Shown: positions 29,071-39,655, numbered from the stretch's first letter. The stretch is DNA of 40,259 nucleotides from Stentor coeruleus (GCA_001970955.1 MPUH01000684.1:1-40259); one strand, 5' to 3'. Program-made: numbers and translations. The notes: generated by a model not told the origin, from the sequence alone.

Positions 29071-30757
29071 TTAACTTATTCTAGCCTTATCCCTAATAAT
29101 CATTGCCAACTTTTCCAATTCCTTCTGCGATCTCTCCCTTTCTTCCTTAAGCATCTCCTCACATCTTTCTAGCCTACCTACCAACTCTTCCTTTTCTCTA
29201 GTTTCTCTCTTTAACAAATTACTTATATCACTGCTATTATTCCTTTCTCTTCTTGTCGAATTTCTATCAATATAAGACTCACTCATTATCTCTTTTTCCA
29301 TTATTTTTTTCTTCAATTCCACAATTTCATTATCCTTACCCAATAAATCTTTTTCCAACTTTCTAATTCTTTCACTGCTATTTATAATCATATCATTCAA
29401 ATCTTGAATAATTTTATTAGAAAGCTCTTCTTTAGTTTTTTTATCAGCTTCAAAATTGTTAATGATTTTTTCCAAATCTTTAACTTGCTGATTTAAATCG
29501 TTTATATCTTGTCCATGTTTTACTAGTTTAGTTGTATTTTCTTTATTGATTTTTGCTTCTAAATCAGTAATTTTCTTTTTTAGCTCAGTGTGCATTTCAC
29601 TTGCTTTTGTATTAATACTTTGGATTCTAGCGTCTTTTAAATCAACTTCTTTTTTGTAATTTTTAATCTCCTGTTGATGCTTTTCTAAGGTTTTTTCTAG
29701 GTTCTCTTGAGCTTTGCGTTCTTTTTCTTTGTAGTTTTCAATTTCACCTTTAAGATATTGAATTTCATTACGGTAGTTTCTAGGACCTGTTTCAGCTTCA
29801 GTTTCAATACTTTGTATACTGAATTCTCTTTGTGCGTTGAGCTTTTTACCAAATAGCTCACTAGCTGAACTTCTAAGTAAAGGTGGGTCAAGACATGAAG
29901 GGAAGATAAACCTCCCTGGGCTAATGCTTTTCATTGGCTTAAATGTTGGATCTTCAACAATAGCGCATTTACGCTGAAGATTTTGAGTTTGCTTATAAAT
30001 TTCTTCAACTCGCGGGTCTTTGGGTTTTATTGTACTTATAGGTTTTGAAAGTTCTCCTTTTTGATCTCCGAGCCGATAAGCCCAAGGCCATGAGCTCTGT
30101 TTTTGTTTGAAAATTTCAAGTTTTTCATCATCAAGTTCATATGATTTTTTATCGTTAAACCTTGAGGGACTTAGCATTCCATTAGTTAAACCTTGAAGGA
30201 CTTAACATTCCATTAGTTGGTGACTTAGCTTGACCTATTCTTGGAGTACAAGCTATTATATCATTGGACTCTATAAGGGATATGTTTTTCATAGACTGGG
30301 AAAAATTTGGCCTTGAAATTATGAAATTTTGTGGAGTCAAAGCTTTTGGAGGTGGGGACGTATAGGCTTTGATGCTATTGTTAGTAGTTTGCTTTGTTTC
30401 AATTTTTAACGTTCCTTGAGCTTTTTGTCCGGGTTCTGGGGTTTTTTCTGGGGGTTTGTGCACTGTTTCTGGAGTTTTTTCAGGGTTTTTTTCAATTGCC
30501 TCTTGGGATTTTAGGGCTTCTTTTACGATTTTTTCTTGCGGTTTTTTGTTTTCTTCAGGGATTTTTCCTAGTTTTAAGGATATTTCTGCTGTTGGTTTTT
30601 TCCCTTCAGATGCTTGGGATTCTTGGAGTGCTTTTTTCAGAATGTTTTCTAGGACTGGTTTCGGTGAACTTGTCCATGCATCAGCTACTCGCTTTCTTCG
30701 TGGGGCGATTTGGCTCATGCTACGGTTTGAAGAATTTGCATCAACTTTTTCTGACAT
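29071..30757 (-). CDS. Coiled-coil protein interrupted by a 31-bp tandem duplication
   Basis: Two frames, 30757-30182 and 30177-29071, form one gene. The first ends ...TNGMLSPSRFN then stop; the second repeats MLSPSRFN and continues DKKSYELDDEKL. The break is a 31-bp tandem duplication (30157-30187 and 30188-30218); taking out one copy restores a single 551-aa frame. The N-terminal third is Pro/Lys/Glu rich with KPPEKTPE-like repeats (disordered); the C-terminal 240 residues are a strong coiled coil (ENYKEKERKAQENLEKTLEK). One duplicate is bounded by GT and AG, so it could be spliced as a 31-nt intron. TAA stop. Probably a cytoskeletal protein; family not recognised. Confidence 0.75.
30157..30218. 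repeat. 31-bp tandem duplication containing AGGT
   Basis: Unit 1 is 30157-30187 and unit 2 is 30188-30218, differing at two positions (GAG/GAA and TTAG/TTAA on the + strand). On the coding (-) strand each unit contains CAAGGTTTAA, so GT of one and AG of the other bound exactly 31 nt. Confidence 0.9.
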
Positions 30758-32838
30758 GATTTATTGTTATGTAATAAAATATCTTGGAAATTTGCTTTTA
30801 AAAAATTTATGAAAGATTTTAATGTATTTATGTAAGAAATATAATTATTAATGATCTCACTCAAGAGTATTTATGTATTTTGCTGAAACACCTATTATCT
30901 ATTTAAAAGTATAATAATATGCTATTATTATAATATGGTAAATTTTAGTGCAAAGAATACACTAGTATTAAAATTATTGATTTTATTAATTTTTTTCTTC
31001 AACTACCTAAGCCTTATATGAGCACTTCATAATATCTTAAATATTTCACAATCTTATCATTATTTCTGAAAATTATCAATATTTTTAGTTTTGATAAAAA
31101 TTCTATGCAAAATTTTGCAAAAACTATAAGTTTAACTCGATTAAGACTTGTTTAATATAAGTTATTATTATTGTATATGCATTTATTTTTATCATTCCCA
31201 TTTATATCTATAGACATCTGCTTATCGAAACTCTTGAGAAGTATACTATTTAAGCTTCAAGCAAAACTCTGAGAAATATTATATATAAAATTATTATTTC
31301 CAGCAATGAAAAATGCAAATTTATGAAATAACTATGGATTGAAATTATAGACTGTTTTAAAAAAAATGTTTGCATTATCCCTTCCGGCTTGATTTATTTT
31401 TTTATTTCGTAACAAAAGAGAATGTAAATTACAAATCATACTTTGATATAAACTCAAAATTTATTCAAAATCGGAAAATCATGAAGAAATTTTCAAGATT
31501 ATGCCAAAAAATATTTAATTTTAGTTTTTATGATTCAGATTTATATTTGAGCTTTTATATTATTATTATTATTATTTAGCATTATTTCTAGCTGAAAACT
31601 TTGTGCTTTAAGATTTGCTAAAGGAAATGAATTAACATTAAATTTATCTCAGTAGAATATAACTTTATGTTTTCTCAAATATCTACTTAAACGCTCTTTT
31701 AAAATTTCGCATTAAATTAGTATAAGCATTCTTCATTTTTGTGAAAAATATCGACTATCATCTTTCTACATTACTTGCAACGTGGGTCATTAGTGTAATT
31801 TTTAAAATATGTCTAAATTTCTGCTTTTTGCACTGGGTCTTAGTGAATATGTCGCCTTAATTTCTTTGTTTCTATCTATTTTTAGCATGATATCTAGAAT
31901 TCTGTTGCAGTTAAATTTTCTAAATTCCCTGTGGAATTCATAGATTTTGAATACTATTTCCAAAAATCTGCTTCCTTTAACATTATCTATTTTAATCATA
32001 TGCTGTTCTATTTCTTGACAGTCTATTTCACTAAGAGTTTATTATCGAATTAGCATCATACTTTTGTTACAATTAGATTTTTATGCATGGCTATAAAAGT
32101 GAATAAATATAGAAAATTTTCAAAATCATTATAAGATAATAGGAAATCAGTAAAAATCACTTTCAAGAAGTTAAAATTTTAATTCAATTATCATGTTTTT
32201 ATGTTATTTCCACTTTTTATAATATACTGAGTTGATGATAATTCAACAGAATAAATTTATATTACAGATTAAACAATAAAATTGCTAATCTGAAACTAAA
32301 ACAATGTGCAACAAATTTTCATATTTTCTCTAAGAATTAGAGAAGTACCTTTTGAATTTACTAATAATTTTAAAACTCCTCCAGCATCACTATGCTCACA
32401 TCTTGTCCTTTTTAAAATAACTTTACTGCATCCTAAAATATTTATAATTTTCACAATTTTTCAATGAAAATTACTATATGAAACTAAATAATTTTTTGAT
32501 AAATCTAAGCAGGCAATATTTTGTATTACTCCTATCTCACATAGTTCAGAAAAAATGCAAGATTTTATTCTTGAAACTTATCACCGTCTCAAATTTATTT
32601 ATATAATTTTACTTTAATTAGCTTATTTTTTTGCTTTGGAAAAGAGTAATGAGATTCTTGATAAACTTATATAAGGTTAACATCACTAATTGAAATCTAC
32701 TTTATTATTATAATATAGTCTCACTCAAAAATATTTTAGTAGAACTTTTTCATAGAGACTATTAATTTATTTTATAGCTAATAAACTAGTCCCTAATTAA
32801 GAATTAAATCTTTAAGGATAAAAATTATATTACTATTG
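30758..32838. other. 2-kb AT-rich region without an intact gene
   Basis: Two short frames are seen, at 31370 (+, starting only from TTG) and at 31999-31802 (-, MIKIDNVKGSRFLEIVFKIY). The latter extends upstream in frame to double TAA and may be a remnant. A better protein-like tract lies at 32300-32617 (+, listed separately). An ATT trinucleotide run lies at about 31558-31576. No RNA gene recognised. Confidence 0.45.
32300..32617 (+). pseudogene. Protein-like tract with two in-frame stops
   Basis: The frame opens after TAA at 32297 and reads NNVQQIFIFSLRIREVPFEF and TPPASLCSHLVLFKITLLHP without stop for 55 codons, then has TGA (32465-32467) and TAA (32489-32491), and continues FFDKSKQAIFCITPISHSSE to TAA at 32615-32617. 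Only two stops in 105 codons is low for this base composition. No GT lies near the stops, so no mini-intron can remove them. No ATG at the start. Family not recognised. Confidence 0.4.
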
Positions 32839-34986
32839 CTAAACTTTTTTTTCTGGTTTTAACCTCAAAATAGCTTTAACAATTCCTTTAGTGCCACATT
32901 TTTTTATATGATAACAATTTTCTTCAGTAGATTCAAGACATCTTATTATTGATTTTTTTTCTTTTGTTATTTCACCCATTTTCATTAACTTCTGAAAGTC
33001 CTCTTGAAAATTTTGAATGCTGCCATCATAAATTGTTAATACAAAATTCGCAGCTGATTCATAAATATTTTTATAAACATCACCAAATAATATGTATTCT
33101 AAATACTCTCCAGGATTGAAGCTCCTAATATTTGATGAATTTGTTTTAAGCTGGTTTTGAATTTTTTGTGCCTTCATATCAGGCAATACTGAATCTTCCG
33201 GATTTATTTTTATAAAATCGAAGTTTTGAGTATTTGCTTTAAGATGAAGTGAAGGATCTTGAACTTTGAATTCTTCTGGTTCAGGTAAAGTCTTTGCTTC
33301 GGAGATTATTTTTTCAGTTGAATATTTTTGCTTGATTTCAGACTCTGATTCAATTAAGAATGGCTTAATCTCACTGTTTTGAGCTTCATTAAATGTAAAT
33401 TTTGAAGTGTTTAATTTTAAAAACTTTATTTCTTCAGATTGCTCAAGCCTTTGGATTAATTCTCCACTTCTACTCTGTGAGATCTCTCTAAAGTTTGATG
33501 CCCTTGCTCTTTGGAGTAAATGAGCAAGTTCGTGAAGAATCACATAAAACATTGCACCTTCAAAAAAAGGTTCAATATTCGAAACTTTTTTTATGCATAT
33601 CATATTGTTACTCAGCGTGAGGCCAGTAATATATTTAGGCATTTCTACTAACCTCACATTAGATATGCTTTTCTTTATGATGTTCTCAAACTCATTTTCA
33701 GTGATATCCTGTGGACAAAATTTAAGAAGTATGCCCCGATAAGGAAATCTAAGCGCAGTTTCTATAAACAATTTCAAAAGATTTTCTGGAAGTTCTATTG
33801 GGTTCAAAAAATATTTTAAGCTGCTTATTTTAGCAAAGTAATCAAATCTTCCTCTTTTCACCATGCTAATTAGTAATTCAGTAGCAATAAATCTTGAAAT
33901 AGGACAAAATTTGTTTAAGGCTCTTATGATTTGAGTGAATTTAAAGAATAATTTTACCTTAGTTTCGTATTTATAAAATTTTTTAAGGGCAATGGTGCCT
34001 ATTGATTCTCCATCAGCTACCACTTCTTGGAAAAGTTTTAGGAAAGAGTGCATGATTAAAATTAAAGAATTTTCAAAATCAGAGTAGCCAAAAGTTTCTG
34101 TGTCTAAATATTTTTCAAAAGCCGACAATAGTACTGATAAGTTATCGTCGATTATTTGAATCATTTTATCATTGTAGCCTGATTCATAGCAAATTTTAAA
34201 GTTAAAATATTTTGGCATAAGTTTATCTATAGATTTTGCTAATCTATACGCATTTTTAAATTCTTTTATTTCTAAAGACTTTGCTAAAAAATCTCGTTCA
34301 GCTGTTTGTTGAGGAAAACAATTTTCGAATACCTTTGCACAATATTTGAATACTTTGTTGAAAATATTTATATCCTTAATGCAAACTAATTCGGTTATTT
34401 GCAATTCCAATGCTTTAACTTCTATATAGCCCAAGTTTATACTATTTAGAATACCGGCAAGTAAAATCAATTGCGAAAGTAATCTTTTAAAATTCACTTC
34501 AACTAATAAAGAGCTGTTTTCTAGGTACCAACTTATTGCTATCATTAAATAGACTTGCTTACTATTGATTTCAGCATTTACATCAAAAATATAATTAGTT
34601 AATTTTCTTATAATTTTTCTAAACTCCTCGTTTAATAAAGTTTTAGCCTCTTCAGGGAATGTCCTTTTTGATGCTATGTAAAATGATATGAGGCATTGAA
34701 AATGCTCTACTAATGAATGATTTGATATTTCTATTTCTTGATAGCAAGCTAAGATTATAGCTAACTCTTTTAAACTTGGTTCAAGCATTTTATTTTCAAA
34801 GTTTTCAGGTGTCTTTAAAAAGTTCATTCGGATATCATGTAGAGTTTCAGTTGAAACAGGGAAACCTTCTTGGCACATTCGACTATATCTCATACTAGTT
34901 TCAGTGAAATATCTGCTTTTCTCTTTAAGTTCTTCAGCTGAACCCTGGAGATTGTTATAGCTTCGCATCTTTCTTAGCATATCCAT
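32839..34986 (-). CDS. Predicted HExxH zinc metallopeptidase-like protein
   Basis: 715 aa, ATG at 34986 (Met3 alternative), TAG stop. Residues 1-440 are helical, with no recognised domain. The motif FYVILHELAHLLQRAR places HELAH at 485-489, the zinc-binding HExxH helix of zincins. A third ligand may be Glu643 in YESAANFVL, which looks like the E-x-x-A-N-x-F helix of ImmA/IrrE-type gluzincins; about 150 residues of charged, low-complexity sequence separate the two. The tail is basic with several Cys. Proteolytic activity is inferred only from the motif. Upstream and downstream are long gene-poor stretches. Confidence 0.8.
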   Translation of the reverse strand: MDMLRKMRSYNNLQGSAEELKEKSRYFTETSMRYSRMCQEGFPVSTETLHDIRMNFLKTPENFENKMLEPSLKELAIILACYQEIEISNHSLVEHFQCLISFYIASKRTFPEEAKTLLNEEFRKIIRKLTNYIFDVNAEINSKQVYLMIAISWYLENSSLLVEVNFKRLLSQLILLAGILNSINLGYIEVKALELQITELVCIKDINIFNKVFKYCAKVFENCFPQQTAERDFLAKSLEIKEFKNAYRLAKSIDKLMPKYFNFKICYESGYNDKMIQIIDDNLSVLLSAFEKYLDTETFGYSDFENSLILIMHSFLKLFQEVVADGESIGTIALKKFYKYETKVKLFFKFTQIIRALNKFCPISRFIATELLISMVKRGRFDYFAKISSLKYFLNPIELPENLLKLFIETALRFPYRGILLKFCPQDITENEFENIIKKSISNVRLVEMPKYITGLTLSNNMICIKKVSNIEPFFEGAMFYVILHELAHLLQRARASNFREISQSRSGELIQRLEQSEEIKFLKLNTSKFTFNEAQNSEIKPFLIESESEIKQKYSTEKIISEAKTLPEPEEFKVQDPSLHLKANTQNFDFIKINPEDSVLPDMKAQKIQNQLKTNSSNIRSFNPGEYLEYILFGDVYKNIYESAANFVLTIYDGSIQNFQEDFQKLMKMGEITKEKKSIIRCLESTEENCYHIKKCGTKGIVKAILRLKPEKKV

Positions 34987-36331
34987 TTATATATTATTAC
35001 ATATTAGACCCCCTTAAAAGATCGCTTTAAATATGTCAAATAAGATTAACAAAAACTAATAGACAATATATCATATTAAGGCTATGCTTATAAAAGACTG
35101 CTTATTTTGCCAAAAACAGAATATGGCTTTAACAAAGAAAATTTTAATAATTTAATGCAATGAAGCCTTCATTAGAATTTAATTAGTATTATAAGTTCTG
35201 AAAGAATTACTAAGAGCTTAACGTTTACTTTTTAAGTTTCTTGCTTAGTTTTCTCCGGCTTATGCTCAAATTACGAGGTTGCTCACTTTATCCAAGCATA
35301 ACCCATGCAAGCTTCTTCATATCATTGTCTAGCTATAATTGCAATAAGATTTTCACTATTTTCAATAATCAAATATTATTCTTCTAAATCTTTAAACACA
35401 TTTTTGCAATCTTTTAAAACTCAAAGGGTCTAAATTGTCAATAAGTTTGCCATTCTATTTTAGATTATAAGAAGGGTAAATTCTTTTAAGTTTTCAAATT
35501 TCATTTACTGGGAAGAGGAATTTTTTACTGTTATCTCAGATTTTTACGAATTTTTCTAGCTTACTGTGCCTTTGTCAATGATTCTGAGATTTTGTTGCTA
35601 ATTCACTATATTTTTCATAAATTCTTTAGCTTTCTGTATAGAAATACTTTTTCTTTTTTTCTGCAAGAAATCTTTTCTATAGTATCTAATATCCCAGCAT
35701 AACTTTTTTGTTTAGTTTATAGAACAGTATCAAATCTTATATAAACTTTGCCATATGTAATTCTAAGTATTATTAACAATGATTTATTTAGAAAAATATA
35801 ATAAAATAATTATCGAGGAGAATGTATAGTAATTCGAAAAGATTAGTCCAAATTTGAGCAATACAGAAATGATAGATAGCAGCTTAGTAAGCCTATTTAT
35901 AGAAATGCTATTTAGTTGATAAACTGTTTAAATATCTCAAAAAGTTAGAAATACTAAATTAAACTACAAAATCATCCCTTAATCTCTTCTCTCGAATATT
36001 AAACTTTCGCATATCGTCCCAAAAATTTAGCTATACCAAAATTATATTTATATTCCTCGACTCCATATCTAATAAAAGCTCCTCACTACTAACTTTTAAA
36101 ACCACAATAAAATAGCCTTAAAGCCTAAATCTCCATCAACAAAAACATTAAGTATCATCATCTTCTCTTAAAACTAAAAAAATCATCTTTATAATCTACA
36201 TCAATTCAAAAAATATTTTCCTTCATCTTTCAATATCCGCATTATTTTCAATACCTCTATAAATTTTGTTATGCAAATCCCATAACTATAAACATATGAT
36301 TAATTTTCATAGCATAAAAATCCTAATATAA
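34987..36331. other. 1.3-kb region without an intact gene
   Basis: The right part (about 35950-36331) is G-poor on + and is probably the leader of the WD-like gene. On the - strand around 35700-35400 one frame is protein-like between stops (for example LATKSQNH, NGKLIDNLDPLSFKRLQKCV) but has about six stops in 95 codons, close to chance. Nothing firm was recognised. Confidence 0.45.
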
Positions 36332-38283
36332 ATGGGGAAATCTCAATCAAAGCAACCAATGCAACCAATACAACTAATTCAACCAATTCAATCAAAACAA
36401 TCAAAGCTCAACATCCCAAGTAAAATTCCTAAATTGCAGGACAAAACAGATATTTCCAACTCTTTAATTCATCAATTAGCGCAACTTCCATTCAAGTTTC
36501 AATCAAATTTAAATTCATCTCAACCAAATACTCTCAGTTTTGAACAAAAAATTGGATTTTTAAAGGAAAAAATATTTTGCAAGGAAAGAGGAAAAAGATA
36601 TTTGCACCAAGAATTTAACTTAGACTATGCATTTGCAGATTCTTCAATAGCTGGCATTTGCCTTATGAAAATTATAATGCTGTTGTTGTCATTCATGGAG
36701 AGTTTATTAAATTATGGTATTTAGATGATATACTACCTTCAAGAATTTTATGTATTGGTGGTAATATAACGGGATTAAGTATAACAAATAACGAAAAATA
36801 TATTATATACTCTACTGAGCGTACTATATGTGCTTGGGACTATGAAAATAATGAGCAATACACTTTTCCTTTTGAATCATTTATGTGGCACTGCCAAATT
36901 ATCCCTTCTAAAGATGATAAATATATTGCTTGTGGCTTAAGTGAACATATTTTGTTGTTTGATTCTCAATCAATGGAGAAAAAGCTTGATGCAACTCTAG
37001 AGCGTCAAATTATTGAATGCATTGCTCTGACAAATGATAATAAATACATTTTAGCAGTTGTTACTCAAAAATATATAAGAAATACAGATTCTTCAATTAG
37101 TGGCATTTTGATTTATAGTTTACTTGATCAAAATATCATTAAAGAAATCGATTGGATAAATTTTACAGAACTGACAATAAAAATTTCAGATGATAATGCA
37201 TATTTAGTCACTGATTCAAATGATAAAACTATTAGGGTTTGGAATCTACAGTTAATTTTAAACAATTTCGAAAATTTACAACAATTTCAAGGGCCAGAAA
37301 TGCAATATAGTATAATACAAAAGAATAACAAAAAATTTGGTATCCCAGAGAATGAAAATGCTAAAGAAAGTGAAAATTCAAAGTATAAAATATCAGAAAA
37401 AGAAATTAAAGTTTTAAAAAGAAATCAGTATAGATTCGAAATCACTAAAGACAATAAGTATCTTCTTATTTACAATGAAACAATCAACGAGTTTCAGCTT
37501 TATGATATAATTACAATGAGTTTAGAGAAAAGAATCAATCACAAAGGAAATAGTTCTAACCCATTTCTTATGATGTCTTATGATTTTCAGCATTTCTTCG
37601 TCACTGAGTGTCCATTTGCATTAAAAAAACTATCAATTATTGATTCCGAAGTTACTTCTTATACTTTTATTGGATTTTGCACGTTTATTCAATCATTTTG
37701 TCTCAGTGAAAATTACTTGTTCACATGCTATTCTACTAATTATAACAATATGAAACTTAGCCCTTTTACTGTTTACAACCTTGAAACAGACCAGCATGTT
37801 TGGCTTTGCTTTGAAAATAAATATACTCTTACAGCAGCTGCAGTATTCCATAAAAAAAAAATTATAGTTGCATTATGCAAAGATGGGTCTCTAAGTTTAT
37901 GGGACCCAAACTCATCAAAAGTTATAAAAAGCATCTGCCATATCCAAGCCACACAACTTGAAATTTCTGAAGACGATAATAATATTATTCTTTTAGAAGA
38001 TGACTACTCAATTATTATTCTTGATACCTTTACACTAAAAAAACTATATTCATTTATGTATGCTACTGTGGTTATTGTGAAAGTCCATACGAAAATTTCG
38101 GCAATTTTACATGTGAATAATGTATTAAAGGTTTTCAATCTGAATAATAAAAATCACCATGAAACAAAATGCTTTCCTGCTATTGTAAAGAATAAAAAAT
38201 ACTGTATAGTGCCAAACCTATCTGGAGATAAAATCTATGTGTTTAATATTCATGGTGAAATTGAAATTTTTAAGATTTTTTAA
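36332..38283 (+). CDS. WD40-like protein with one frameshift
   Basis: The first frame starts MGKSQSKQP (possible N-myristoylation) and continues to about 36665; the second frame covers 36658-38283. The products join naturally as ...FADSSIAGIC then PYENYNAVVVIHGEFIKLWY, which needs one extra base near GCCTTATG (36660-36666), or a -1 shift. No GT is present just upstream, so no intron explains it. The second part has WD-type blades: AVVVIHGEFIKLWYLDD, NDKTIRVWNLQ, KDGSLSLWDPNS. Spliced or corrected length is about 650 aa, enough for one or two propellers. The N-terminus has a Gln-Pro rich repeat. Either the assembly lacks a base or the gene is broken. TAA stop. Confidence 0.75.
36349..36405 (+). 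repeat. Short imperfect repeat coding for Gln-rich segment
   Basis: Imperfect CAAYCAA-type repeats within the WD-like gene encode QPMQPIQLIQPIQSKQSK. They look like slippage-prone low-complexity sequence. Confidence 0.6.
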
Positions 38284-39001
38284 TGTTTGAAAGTAGCTTA
38301 GTAATAAGAATAATAGATTTTAGTTTATTTGAGTAAATTATATGAACCATAAAAATATAGTCGAATTGGTCTAAGTGATAATTTATATCGTCAATATTAC
38401 TTAGCGTAGTTACGATTAGAGAGCTCTTCAGCACCTTTTGTCCTATTGAAGCTTATGAGGTTAAATAAAAGTGGTCTGAGGTTTTGGATAGAAGCTCAGG
38501 TTCGGGTTGCAGTAAGAGGTACCCATTTTACGTATAAGGGTTAGGCCTAGCTACAAAGTGAAGATATGCACAAGAATTTGTATAGGAAAAATGAGATTAT
38601 AAAAATGTTTAAATATGCATAATTTAAAATTTATAGAATAAATGCATTTGTGAGATCCAATTTAGTTTATAAAAATTTATATCTTTCTAGTCTCTATCTT
38701 GAGCAGATTTGATTAAATCAAGTCAAGGTATTATATTCGATCTACGGATTTGAAAAAGATTTATTATTTTTTATTTTACTATATTTCCTAGTTTATGCTA
38801 AGTAAAATACTCTCATTTGCAGTTTTTATAAAGCATAAACCAATACTGATAGATAGTATCCCTAGATATGCATTTCTAATTATTTTCCAACAGAATAAAA
38901 ATTTATGTCTATATATCTAAAACATTTATTTTAAAATTAGCATAAAGGAATAATAACTAAAAAATATTTTACTCTGCAATCAATTAAATCCAATTATGCT
39001 C
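38284..39001. other. Gene-poor stretch with a GC-richer island
   Basis: Mostly AT-rich, but about 38400-38580 is visibly richer in G and C. Two + frames are protein-like there (for example LRFWIEAQVRVAVRGTHFTY in one and KWSEVLDRSSGSGCSKRYPF in the other), each bounded by TAA or TAG. A decayed gene or a structured RNA are both possible; neither is established. Confidence 0.4.
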
Positions 39002-39655
39002 CTAAGAAAATGCGAATATCCAGCAAGCATTATTACTTGGAGGGATATTAACACCTCCAATAGTTACCTGAGTGTCCCAACTTTACTTGGCCATAAATCT
39101 CATAATTGAACACTTGTAAAGAGTACTGGGATATAGTTGATTAATTTGCTGATATCCATATGTCCACTGTTAACCTTGATTAAAAGTTCCATAAATGATT
39201 TCCCCAACTCTGATGCCTGGCTAATTTATTTGAGCTGTAATTGTAATCAAAGAGCTTGATAATGCATTAGGGGGCCAAACCTCGATATCAAAATCAATTA
39301 TTGTTGCATAGTCTGTACTTGCACAGGATGACCCAATTTGAGTTTTAAGATTTGATAACTGATCTATGGCAGAAACTAGATATAGACTTTCATTTATATT
39401 TTTCACCAATTCACAAAAAACTAAGAAAAAAAGTGAAATTGACCTTGATTTATATAAAATTAATGAGTTTACTCTAAAAATAAACTCATAAACTAAATAA
39501 AATATCCTACATCAGATAATGCTAGGAGGATAGTCTAAACCAAAAATTGTTGCTTGGAATATAGAATTCCCAAAGAAAAAATTGATTGGAAAGTAACTAC
39601 TTAATTTCATGCTTGTTTGAATATTTACCCAAGAGTTTACATATTATAACTCCAT
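39002..39655 (-). pseudogene. Protein-like frame with in-frame TAA, TAG and TGA
   Basis: From an ATG at 39655 one frame continues 217 codons with stops beginning at 39646 (TAA), 39514 (TGA), 39223 (TAG), 39172 (TAA), 39085 (TAA) and 39004 (TAG). Between them the sequence is clearly protein-like and rich in Trp, Gly, Pro and Gln: SMKLSSYFPINFFFGNSIFQ, TIIDFDIEVWPPNALSSSLI, PGIRVGEIIYGTFNQG, QWTYGYQQINQLYPSTLYKC, SWDTQVTIGGVNIPPSNNAC. Six stops in 217 codons is far below chance. No 15-16 nt GT...AG intron covers the stops. It is either a decayed gene of unknown family, or a gene read with TAR as Gln. Confidence 0.65.

Noticed and set aside
30394..30812. Two overlapping + strand frames of about 120 codons
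   Set aside because: Antisense to the Pro/Lys/Glu-rich part of the coiled-coil gene; their Phe/Leu/Val composition is what such a reverse strand gives.
35400..35720. Protein-like - strand frame in the spacer before the WD-like gene
   Set aside because: About six stops in 95 codons is close to chance for this composition; no intron or homologue could be recognised.
38360..38520. tRNA-like signals (A-box-like TGGTCTAAGTG near 38367; GGTTCGGGTT near 38504)
   Set aside because: The two boxes are about 137 bases apart, the second deviates from GGTTCGAATCC, and no cloverleaf could be drawn.
38540..38560. Telomere-like AAGGGTTAGG
   Set aside because: A single copy inside a GC-richer stretch; not repeated, not at an end, and not a convincing telomerase RNA template.
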